9,284 bases of DNA from an uncultured Clostridium sp. (GTDB lineage Bacteria; Bacillota; Clostridia; Lachnospirales; Lachnospiraceae). Made by a program: the position numbers and the translations under genes. The notes under the pieces were generated by a model. The model made no database searches. It saw nothing but the letters and a program-made list of their open reading frames with translations, and was not told where the DNA came from. This document shows positions 1 through 5,799 of the stretch, in pieces. The stretch is taken from positions 1 to 9,284 of the forward strand of contig CAJJLI010000046.1 in the NCBI GenBank assembly GCA_905192625.1. Direction: 5' to 3'. Each line of letters begins with the position of its first letter. Position 1 is the stretch's first letter.

Positions 1-51
1 TGATGTCCTACTATTCGCAATCGGTGGATATGGACACGGTCATGATGTTCG

Positions 52-1158
52 TTGGGTGTTCGAGCATGCCACGAATCCACTAGCAAAGAAGAAGCATTGG
101 CAAAAATGCGATTGGGTATGTATGCTCAATTTCGTGAAGGCAGTGCATGGCATGATTTAAAAGACGTTGCCCGTAGTATTACGGAAGAAAATATTGATAC
201 ACGTTTTGCTATGCTAATTTCAGATGATACACATCCACATACATTAATGGAAGATGGTCACTTAGATCACATTGTAAGAAGAGCTGTGGAAGAAGGCATT
301 GATGTGCTAACGGCGATTCAAATGGTTACGATAAACTGCGCTCAGGCATTTCATATGGATCAGGACCTAGGCTCTATTACACCTGGGAAATGTGCTGATA
401 TTGTATTCATTGATAATTTAACCGATTTAAATGTAAATGAAGTAATTATCGATGGAAATGTTGTAGCGAAAGATGGGAAGATGTGTATTGAACTTAAGAA
501 GTATATATTCCCTGAAAAAGCAACAAATACAATGCACATCAAAGAAACGATTACTCCAGATTCCTTTAAAATAGAAACAAAAAAACAAGAGTATGCAGAA
601 GTACGTGTAATTGAAATCATACCTGAAAAGGTTGGAACATATGAACGACATGTGAAAGTTCCTGTAAAAGATGGATACATTCAAGCAGACCCGATTCAGG
701 ATGTGCTAAAGGCGGTTGTATTTGAACGTCATAAGTATACAGGGACGAAAGGTTTTGGTTTTGTAAAAGGATTTCGTATTAAAGATGGAGCGATGGCTTC
801 TACCGTTGCCCATGATGCACACAACTTACTAGTTGTGGGAAGTAATGATGTTGATATGGCAATTGTAGCGAATGCACTTGTAGAATGCGGCGGTGGTATG
901 GCGGTTGCACAAGGTGGAAAACTAATCGGTGTATTACCTTTACCAATTGCTGGATTAATGAATGATAGGCCAGTAGATGAGATGGCTAAAATGGTTGCAG
1001 AAGTGACAAAGGCATGGGAGGTAATTGGATGTGATATTGTTTCACCATATATGACAATGGCATTAATTCCACTTGCTTGTTTACCAGAGTTAAGATTAAC
1101 AAATCGAGGCTTGGTGGATTGCACGACATTTCAATTTGTATCGTTGGAAGTAGAATAA
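52..1158 (+). CDS. ade: Adenine deaminase, C-terminal part (5' end disrupted or outside the window)
   Basis: Adenine deaminase converts adenine to hypoxanthine plus ammonia in cytosolic purine salvage. The 368 visible residues cover the end of the metal-dependent amidohydrolase barrel: CHEST near residues 6-10, the LGMYAQFREGSA block at 21-32, and SDDTHP at 57-62, whose Asp is the conserved metal/catalytic position. The GSITPGKCADIV segment (108-118) returns to the small beta domain. The adenine-deaminase-specific C-terminal domain runs from about 200 to 368, with KGFGFVKGF and AHDAHN. Full-length family members have roughly 570-600 residues, so at least a third is missing. The only in-frame start is a TTG at 52 with no ribosome-binding site, and TGA codons in the same frame at 1-3 and 43-45 separate it from any upstream part. 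It is either a pseudogene or the result of a sequence error near the edge. The family call is firm; intactness is doubtful. Confidence 0.85.
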   Translation: MGVRACHESTSKEEALAKMRLGMYAQFREGSAWHDLKDVARSITEENIDTRFAMLISDDTHPHTLMEDGHLDHIVRRAVEEGIDVLTAIQMVTINCAQAFHMDQDLGSITPGKCADIVFIDNLTDLNVNEVIIDGNVVAKDGKMCIELKKYIFPEKATNTMHIKETITPDSFKIETKKQEYAEVRVIEIIPEKVGTYERHVKVPVKDGYIQADPIQDVLKAVVFERHKYTGTKGFGFVKGFRIKDGAMASTVAHDAHNLLVVGSNDVDMAIVANALVECGGGMAVAQGGKLIGVLPLPIAGLMNDRPVDEMAKMVAEVTKAWEVIGCDIVSPYMTMALIPLACLPELRLTNRGLVDCTTFQFVSLEVE

Positions 1159-1170
1159 TATAAAGTAAAT

Positions 1171-1234
1171 GGTGTCAGTTTGATAACTTTGAGGTATGTT
1201 AATACTTACTAGTTACAGATTGGCACCTTTTTTT
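1171..1234 (+). terminator. Intrinsic terminator of the adenine deaminase gene
   Basis: A long stem is formed by the left arm 1171-1187 (beginning GGTGTCAG) and the right arm 1212-1227 (ending TTGGCACC), 16 pairs with a few G-U pairs and one bulged A. Seven T follow directly at 1228-1234. It starts 12 bases after the ade stop codon, the expected place for a rho-independent terminator. Confidence 0.88.
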
Positions 1235-1496
1235 AATAGTTACGTAGATATAGGGGTTATATTTAATAGAGAAATTCTAAATTGTAACCAATTTACATTC
1301 CAGAGGTTAAAATTAAAAGTCTTACAAAAATAAATGAATGTGTATTCTTATTATAGTAAAGAATCACGAATTTAGCATTCTCTAAAAAAACGCTTATGAA
1401 AGAATTTAAAATATTGTAGAATAGGATTGGCTAATTTAGAAAGCAAAGAATAATAAGTAAGTGAAATTAATAGATAATGTAGTGAGATTGTACACA
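1235..1496. other. AT-rich intergenic stretch without a recognisable gene
   Basis: No open frame with a ribosome-binding site or recognisable protein similarity is visible on either strand, and no RNA gene is recognised. It must contain the promoter for the DUF2798 gene or its leader, but no -35/-10 pair with good spacing stands out. Confidence 0.5.
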
Positions 1497-1548
1497 AACA
1501 GTGGTAGATCGCAACGAGGTTATGCGAGTACTTACTGTTATTTTTTTG
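1497..1548 (+). terminator. Terminator-like leader hairpin just upstream of the DUF2798 gene
   Basis: Nested stems AACAGT (1497-1502) with ACTGTT (1534-1539), GTA with TAC, and TCGCA with TGCGA enclose the loop ACGAGGTTA, and ATTTTTTTG follows at 1540-1548. The form is that of an intrinsic terminator. It lies only 12 bases before the Shine-Dalgarno sequence of the next gene and more than 250 bases after the ade terminator. It is therefore better explained as an attenuator in a 5' leader, or as the end of a small RNA, than as a terminator for ade. No known riboswitch class was recognised in the preceding sequence. Confidence 0.65.
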
Positions 1549-1576
1549 CACAATTAAATCAAAGGAGGAAAAAATT

Positions 1577-2059
1577 ATGCCACAAAATAAAAGAGAAAGT
1601 TTTATTTTTACAGTTATGATGTGTTTTTTTATGGTGCTTTGGATGAGTATCTATAATGTATCCATGCATTTAGGTGAGTTTTCAATGGAGAGTATTAAGG
1701 AAGCGTGGTTAGGGTTTCCGATTGCGTACATAGTTGCAATGTGTCTTGACTGGTTTATAGTTTCAAAAATTGCGAAAGGATTTGCATTTCGCTATTTAGT
1801 AAGTTATGAAAGTAGTAATCTTAAGAAAGCCCTTGCAGTTTCTAGTTGTATGGTCATTCCAATGGTAATCATCATGTCTTTATATGGTGGTTTGGAAGCA
1901 TGCATTCATTCAGGTTCATGGAATCACTTATTCATCATTTGGCTTACCAATATTCCAAAGAACTTTATAATGGCACTGCCACTTCAAATTATTTTAGCGG
2001 GGCCAATTGTTCGGTTTTTGTTTAGAAAGGCCTTTCCAGTTGGAAAAGTGTTAGCTTAA
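1577..2059 (+). CDS. DUF2798-type four-helix membrane protein of unknown function
   Basis: The 160-residue protein has four hydrophobic segments at about residues 9-29, 46-66, 86-106 and 126-148. They are arranged as two similar halves, each starting with a helix and having a short polar connection. The layout and motifs (MMCFFMVLWMSIYN in the first half, CMVIPMVIIMSLYGG in the second) match the DUF2798 family of small bacterial integral membrane proteins, which has no established function. The start is well supported by AAAGGAGG at 1561-1568, eight bases before ATG. It appears to be a single-gene unit with a hairpin in front (1497-1548) and hairpins behind. The terminator-like leader hairpin suggests conditional expression, but the signal is unknown. 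The family call comes from recalled pattern similarity and was not searched. Confidence 0.72.
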   Translation: MPQNKRESFIFTVMMCFFMVLWMSIYNVSMHLGEFSMESIKEAWLGFPIAYIVAMCLDWFIVSKIAKGFAFRYLVSYESSNLKKALAVSSCMVIPMVIIMSLYGGLEACIHSGSWNHLFIIWLTNIPKNFIMALPLQIILAGPIVRFLFRKAFPVGKVLA

Positions 2060-2072
2060 TTTAGCAAAAAAG

Positions 2073-2108
2073 AGGATATCGTTTAGTTCGCTTTGGAATT
2101 CATATCCT
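2073..2108. repeat. Inverted repeat after the DUF2798 gene
   Basis: AGGATAT at 2073-2079 pairs with ATATCCT at 2102-2108 around a 22-base loop. No T-run follows, so it is a weak terminator candidate at best. Confidence 0.45.
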
Positions 2109-2118
2109 AATTGAAATT

Positions 2119-2178
2119 AAAGGGTAGTAAAAAATTGTAAGACAATGTTGATTTTAAAGTCTTATAATGCTATCCTTT
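2119..2178 (+). terminator. Possible terminator hairpin for the DUF2798 gene
   Basis: AAAGGGTAG (2119-2127) pairs with CTATCCTTT (2170-2178), nine pairs including one G-U. Inside it TAAGAC (2138-2143) pairs with GTCTTA (2159-2164). The following bases are AT-rich (AATTATATAATA) without a clean T-run, so termination here is plausible but weakly supported. Confidence 0.45.
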
Positions 2179-2214
2179 AATTATATAATAAATATGATAT
2201 AAAGCGAAAATGAC

Positions 2215-2268
2215 ATAAGCGTTGTAATTATAACGCTTATCCTGCTAAGTATGATGCCTCAGGATAAG
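2215..2268. repeat. Two overlapping, mutually exclusive inverted repeats
   Basis: ATAAGCGTT (2215-2223) is a perfect complement of AACGCTTAT (2232-2240). CTTATCCTG (2236-2244) is a perfect complement of CAGGATAAG (2260-2268). The bases CTTAT at 2236-2240 belong to both stems, so only one hairpin can form fully at a time. What this does is unknown: an RNA switch, a protein-binding site or a relic of a repeat element are all possible. Confidence 0.6.
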
Positions 2269-2382
2269 TACTATCGATTAATCTTATAATTTCTCTAGGT
2301 TTTTTTATTCTTTGTTCTTATATTTTGGACTTCTTACATCATATTCTTATAGTTATATTCCATTTTGTACTGTTTGTACTTC

Positions 2383-2535
2383 AAGTTCGCATTACTCCAT
2401 GGAATTTCAGTTCATCCCTCAAGTTCGCATTACTCTATCGTTTTTCAGTTCATTCTTCAAGTTTGTATTATTCCATCGAATTTCAGTTCATCCATAAAGT
2501 TCGTATTATTCCTTCGTGTCTCTAGTTCGTGCCTC
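2383..2535. repeat. 38-bp tandem repeat, four units
   Basis: Units start at 2383, 2421, 2459 and 2497 and are 38, 38, 38 and 39 bases long. Each opens with AAGTTCGCATTACTCC or a close variant and has TTTCAGTTCAT in the second half; the fourth unit is the most diverged. A degenerate further unit, about five bases shorter, can be traced just upstream (about 2350-2382). The + strand is pyrimidine-rich. Because 38 is not a multiple of three, several frames stay open by chance across the array, and none has a ribosome-binding site. There are no unique spacers, so it is not a CRISPR array. Confidence 0.85.
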
Positions 2536-2650
2536 CTAATTTCCTGTTCTTAATTTTTGATTACTACTCTCTTTATTTAAATTACTCCTTTGTTATTTGA
2601 CATAAGACATACGAGTTAAAATTACAAGCATATAACAAAACCATATCTCC

Positions 2651-2679
2651 TTGACAAAAAGATAAAATACAATTATAAT
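2651..2679 (+). promoter_or_regulatory. Sigma-A-type promoter of the zinc operon
   Basis: TTGACA at 2651-2656 and TATAAT at 2674-2679 are both perfect consensus hexamers with the ideal 17-base spacer. Transcription would start near 2686, immediately at the edge of the operator at 2688-2708. Confidence 0.88.
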
Positions 2680-2687
2680 TACACATC

Positions 2688-2708
2688 ATTTGCGAATTAT
2701 TTGCAAAT
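2688..2708. promoter_or_regulatory. Probable Zur operator (21-bp inverted repeat overlapping the transcription start)
   Basis: Left half ATTTGCGAAT (2688-2697), one central T, right half ATTTGCAAAT (2699-2708): a 10-1-10 inverted repeat with one mismatched pair. Fur-family operators typically have x-1-x symmetry, and Firmicute Zur boxes share the AT-rich outer and central parts. The site covers the first transcribed bases of a consensus promoter whose first gene encodes a Fur-family protein, fitting autoregulated repression by zinc-loaded Zur. The identity of the binding protein is inferred. Confidence 0.75.
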
Positions 2709-2726
2709 CTTGAAAGGTGTGATATT

Positions 2727-3116
2727 ATGAAAAAGTATGCCACGGGTCAAAGAGAGATACTATTATCTTTTTTAAGAGAGCGTCCGGATCAACAATTTTC
2801 GATAGAAGAAATATCCGAACAATTGTGTATCGGAAACGTGATTAGTCTAAGTACGATTTATCGTAATATAAATAAATTAGTGGAAGAAGAGGCTGTTAGA
2901 CGCTTTGCAAAGGAAGGCAGTCGTAAGTTTTTATATCAATTTATTGGAGATGGAACTTGCAGTGAGCATTTGCATTTTACATGCAATGTCTGCGGACAGA
3001 TATATCATATGAATGATGAATCAATGAAACTAATTTTATTATCTGCGTTGCAAAATGATTTTATAATAGATAAAAAAAAGAGCATGCTTTATGGATTATG
3101 TAGAAACTGCAAATAA
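2727..3116 (+). CDS. zur: Fur-family metalloregulator, probably the zinc uptake repressor Zur
   Basis: The 129-residue cytosolic protein has the Fur-family plan. An N-terminal winged helix has its recognition helix in LSTIYRNINKLVEEEAVRRF (41-60), followed by the dimerisation and metal domain with HLHFTCNVCGQIYHM (81-95). Cys86 and Cys89 with Cys125 and Cys128 make the structural Zn(Cys)4 site of the family. His81, His83 and His94 are candidates for the sensing site. The ribosome-binding site AAAGG at 2713-2717 supports the ATG. It is the first gene of a zinc-uptake operon and sits behind an operator of Fur-family symmetry, which favours Zur over Fur or PerR. It would repress the whole operon, itself included, when zinc is sufficient. 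The family call is firm; the metal specificity is inferred from context. Confidence 0.85.
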   Translation: MKKYATGQREILLSFLRERPDQQFSIEEISEQLCIGNVISLSTIYRNINKLVEEEAVRRFAKEGSRKFLYQFIGDGTCSEHLHFTCNVCGQIYHMNDESMKLILLSALQNDFIIDKKKSMLYGLCRNCK

Positions 3117-3189
3117 GAAATCATTCAAAAAGCTAGTGTAATAGCAAGTGTAATTAAAGTTTTATAAAAGTTAGAAAGAGAGGAATAGT

Positions 3190-3483
3190 ATGGTGAGAAA
3201 AAACCTAATAACGTTAATTCTATGTGTTGTACTTAGTTTCACCACATTCTTTTCGTTTCTATTTATAGCAACAAATACAGAACATACTCATGTAGGAAAT
3301 GCATGTCACACATGTCTAGAGATTCATACATGCATCTCTTTTTTAAATAGTATCTCTAGTGTAGGGGCGTTATCCTTACTTATATTAGGGCTATTACTTT
3401 TTATATATCATAGGAATTGCCCCACAAAAGATTTGCGTAGGTTTTCAACACTTGTTTCGTTAAAGGTAAAACTAGTGATTTGA
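3190..3483 (+). CDS. Small two-helix membrane protein with a His/Cys-rich outer loop, in the zinc operon
   Basis: The 97-residue protein has a hydrophobic segment at about 5-27, a loop, a second one at about 57-73, and a short basic tail (RNCPTKDLRRF and on). The loop carries EHTHVGNACHTCLEIHTC (31-48): His32, His34, Cys39, His40, Cys42, His46 and Cys48 within 17 residues, a plausible metal-binding knuckle. The positive tail and N-terminus put the loop outside the cytoplasm. GAGAGG just before ATG supports the start. It lies between zur and znuA, so a zinc role such as capture, sensing or handover at the membrane is the natural guess, but no function is established. I recall similar small clostridial proteins with an H-x-C...C-x-x-C loop pattern near zinc genes; that was not checked. 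The first segment could instead be a signal peptide. Confidence 0.7.
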   Translation: MVRKNLITLILCVVLSFTTFFSFLFIATNTEHTHVGNACHTCLEIHTCISFLNSISSVGALSLLILGLLLFIYHRNCPTKDLRRFSTLVSLKVKLVI

Positions 3484-3486
3484 TAC

Positions 3487-3507
3487 TTATTAAGGTTAAC
3501 TTAATAA
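3487..3507. promoter_or_regulatory. Second 21-bp inverted repeat, directly before znuA
   Basis: Left half TTATTAAGGT (3487-3496), central T, right half AACTTAATAA (3498-3507): 10-1-10 symmetry with one mismatched pair, or an 8-bp stem TTATTAAG/CTTAATAA with a 5-base loop. It has the same geometry as the operator at 2688-2708 but different half-sites. It may be a second metalloregulator operator or an intercistronic hairpin setting relative expression. No promoter hexamers were found around it. Confidence 0.5.
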
Positions 3508-3531
3508 TACAATCAAATCAGGAGGTTTTTA

Positions 3532-5070
3532 ATGACAAGATTTAAATTAATATCAGTCTTTATGACTTTAATAATGGTCATAGGGGGTCTTACTGGGTGT
3601 TCCAATAAGGACAGCAATGGTTCAAGCGCTGGTAATCAAGTTAATAATAATGTTAGAGAGAATAAAAAATTCAGTGTAGTTAGTACAATATTTCCACAAT
3701 ATGATTGGGTACGTCAGATCCTTGGTGAAAACAGTGATAATTACGAGCTTACATTACTGTTAGATAATGGAGTGGATCTTCATAATTATCAACCAACAAC
3801 GGATGATATTATTAAAATATCCACCTGCGATATGTTTATCTATGTTGGTGGAGAATCGGATTCCTGGGTAGAGGATATTTTAAAAAATTCTATGAATGAG
3901 GATATGGTGGTAATTAATTTGCTTGATGTTCTAGGAGACTCTGTGAAAGAAGAAGAAATTAAAGAGGGAATGGAGCATGATCATGACCATGCCCATGGAC
4001 CAGAGGATTTTGAGGATGAAGAAGTATTGGATCGTCCCCTTTCTGATTGGGCTGGCGAGTGGCAATCTATTTATCCATATCTTCTTGACGGTACCCTTGA
4101 TGAAGTGCTAGAGCAAAAGGCAAGCGAGGATGAAAAGACAGTTGACGAATATTATGAATATTACAAAACTGGCTATGAAACGGATGTAGAAAAAATTGAA
4201 ATTCGTGATAATACAATTACATTTTATAAAAATTCAGTGGCATCTACCGCAAGCTATGAGTATAAGGGCTTTGAAATATTAACTTATGAGTCTGGAAATA
4301 AAGGAGTGCGTTATCAGTTTGAGGCAATTGGTGATACCAATGGTGCTCCTAGATTTGTTCAGTTTAGTGATCATATGATAGAACAAAGTAAATCCGAGCA
4401 TTTTCATATCTATTTTGGAAATGAAGGGTTTGATGCCTTATTAGAGGAGATGGATAATTGGCCAACCTACTATGAGGAAGGTTTGAGTGGGTCAGAGATT
4501 GCAAAAGATATGATTGCCCATGAACATGAGACGGAACTCGATGAGCATGTGTGGTTATCTTTAAAAAATGCCAAAGTAATTACAAGCTATATTGCAGATC
4601 AGTTAAAAGACTTAGATGTAGAGAATGCAAGTATTTATGAAAAGAATTTAAACTCATATCATACGGAACTTAATGCCTTAGATAAAAAATATAAAGAGGT
4701 CGTAGAAAATGCGGCTTGCAAGACATTATTGTTTGGGGATCGTTTCCCATTTCGTTATTTAGTAGATGATTATGGATTAGACTATTATGCGGCGTTTTCT
4801 GGTTGTTCTGCAGAAACAGAGGCAAGTTTTGAAACAATCATCTTTCTTGCAAATAAAGTGGATGAACTTGATTTAAAGAATATTATGGTAATTGAAACTT
4901 CTGACCAATCCATTGCAAAGACAATTTCTCAAAGTACAAAAGGTAAAAATCATAGTATATTTACCTTAGATTCTATGCAATCGGTAACTACTTCTGATAT
5001 CACATCAGGTGCAAGCTATCTTTCCATCATGGAAAGCAATCTTGATGTGCTAAAAGATGTGTTGAATTAG
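3532..5070 (+). CDS. znuA: Zinc-binding lipoprotein of the Znu ABC transporter with a ZinT domain inserted in the ZnuA fold
   Basis: The 512-residue extracytoplasmic lipoprotein should deliver zinc to ZnuB. Its signal peptide ends in the lipobox LTGC, Cys23. The ZnuA N-lobe spans about 46-135, with ligand His84 in LHNYQP. A His-rich stretch, EHDHDHAH (148-155), is followed at about 166-330 by a complete ZinT/YodA domain: LSDWAGEWQSIYPYL at the start and the ligand set His281, His290, His292 in SDHMI and SEHFHIYFG. The ZnuA fold then resumes with DEHVW (second ligand His339) through the C-lobe. The known streptococcal AdcA carries ZinT at its C-terminus; here it replaces the variable His-rich loop inside ZnuA. 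The third ZnuA ligand, usually His, is Asp403 in FGDRFPF, with Cys425 and Glu428/430 nearby. AGGAGG lies eight bases before the ATG. Zinc specificity is inferred from ZinT and context. Confidence 0.9.
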   Translation: MTRFKLISVFMTLIMVIGGLTGCSNKDSNGSSAGNQVNNNVRENKKFSVVSTIFPQYDWVRQILGENSDNYELTLLLDNGVDLHNYQPTTDDIIKISTCDMFIYVGGESDSWVEDILKNSMNEDMVVINLLDVLGDSVKEEEIKEGMEHDHDHAHGPEDFEDEEVLDRPLSDWAGEWQSIYPYLLDGTLDEVLEQKASEDEKTVDEYYEYYKTGYETDVEKIEIRDNTITFYKNSVASTASYEYKGFEILTYESGNKGVRYQFEAIGDTNGAPRFVQFSDHMIEQSKSEHFHIYFGNEGFDALLEEMDNWPTYYEEGLSGSEIAKDMIAHEHETELDEHVWLSLKNAKVITSYIADQLKDLDVENASIYEKNLNSYHTELNALDKKYKEVVENAACKTLLFGDRFPFRYLVDDYGLDYYAAFSGCSAETEASFETIIFLANKVDELDLKNIMVIETSDQSIAKTISQSTKGKNHSIFTLDSMQSVTTSDITSGASYLSIMESNLDVLKDVLN

Positions 5071-5082
5071 GGGGAGGTTATT

Positions 5083-5799
5083 ATGGCATTACTTACTTGT
5101 TCTAATATATCCCTAGGTTATGAAGGAAAGAAAATCGTTGAAGATATAAATTTCTCTGTGAATACTGGAGACTATCTGTGTATCGTTGGTGAGAACGGTT
5201 CCGGAAAAAGTACACTAATGAAGACCTTATTAAACTTAAAGACACCGATGGAAGGAAGTATCGTGACAGGTGATGGTCTAAAACAAGAGGAAATAGGATA
5301 TCTTCCACAGCAAACCGTCGTTCAAAAAGATTTTCCAGCTTCTGTACGTGAAATTGTATTGTCTGGATGCTTGAATCGTTGTGGAATGCGACCATTTTAT
5401 AGCAAAGAAGAAAAACAACTAGCAGTTACGAATATGGAGAGACTTGGTATTCGTCATTTAACAAAACGATGCTATCGTGAACTGTCAGGTGGACAGCAGC
5501 AAAGAGTGCTATTAGCAAGAGCGTTATGTGCGACTAGAAAACTTCTATTATTGGATGAACCAGTTGCAGGTCTAGACCCAAAGGCTATGGCGGATATGTA
5601 TGAAATTATCAAATCTCTTAATTCTGAGGATGGGATTACTGTAATAATGATTTCCCATGATATTAAAGCTGCAGTAAAATATGCAAGTCATATCTTGCAT
5701 ATTAGTAAGAAGCCATTATTTTATGGTGATAAAAAGGACTATCTTGCATCCGATATTGGAAAACATTTTGGAGATTTTATCGGAGGTGACGTTCAATGA
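5083..5799 (+). CDS. znuC: Zinc ABC transporter ATP-binding protein
   Basis: This cytosolic ATPase of 238 residues powers zinc import through ZnuB. All ABC motifs are intact: Walker A GENGSGKST (36-44), Q-loop Gln in YLPQQ (73-77), signature LSGGQ (134-138), Walker B LLLLDEP with catalytic Glu159, D-loop GLD (163-165) and switch His192 in SHD. The length matches the metal-type (family 9) ABC importers. GGGGAGG directly after the znuA stop supports the start, and only 12 bases separate the genes. Its last codons overlap znuB by 4 bases (ATGA), which indicates translational coupling. On sequence alone it could serve manganese or zinc; the ZinT domain and the probable Zur regulator favour zinc. 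Confidence 0.92.
   Translation: MALLTCSNISLGYEGKKIVEDINFSVNTGDYLCIVGENGSGKSTLMKTLLNLKTPMEGSIVTGDGLKQEEIGYLPQQTVVQKDFPASVREIVLSGCLNRCGMRPFYSKEEKQLAVTNMERLGIRHLTKRCYRELSGGQQQRVLLARALCATRKLLLLDEPVAGLDPKAMADMYEIIKSLNSEDGITVIMISHDIKAAVKYASHILHISKKPLFYGDKKDYLASDIGKHFGDFIGGDVQ

Larger units (their letters stand above)
2060..2650. other. Large intergenic region rich in hairpins and repeats
   Basis: This stretch between the DUF2798 gene and the zinc operon promoter holds no supported gene. It contains hairpins at 2073-2108, 2119-2178 and 2215-2268 and a 38-bp tandem repeat at 2383-2535. The stretches 2269-2382 and 2536-2650 are T-rich or AT-rich and show nothing further, apart from a degenerate extra repeat unit just before 2383. 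Confidence 0.6.

Noticed and set aside
360..1124. Minus-strand open frames inside the adenine deaminase gene
   Set aside because: They are low-complexity shadows of a clearly coding + strand gene, with no recognisable domain or start signal.
1400..1576. T-box or a known riboswitch before the DUF2798 gene
   Set aside because: No T-box AGGGTGG-type motif and no conserved core of a riboswitch I know was found; only the terminator-like hairpin is supported.
1482..1619. GTG-initiated frame of about 45 codons running into the DUF2798 gene
   Set aside because: It has no ribosome-binding site, reads straight through the terminator-like hairpin and overlaps the well-supported DUF2798 start.
1319..2223. 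Inverted 9-10-mers around the DUF2798 gene (GTCTTACAA/TTGTAAGAC and AACGCTTATG/CATAAGCGTT) as ends of a mobile element
   Set aside because: The order of the two pairs is not mirrored, spacings differ, no target duplication is visible and there is no transposase; chance in AT-rich DNA is more likely.
2383..2535. CRISPR array
   Set aside because: The units are contiguous tandem copies without unique spacers and no cas genes are present.
2312..2553. Three overlapping + strand open frames of about 60 codons
   Set aside because: They arise because the 38-bp repeat lacks stops in several frames; there is no ribosome-binding site and the products are repeat translations.
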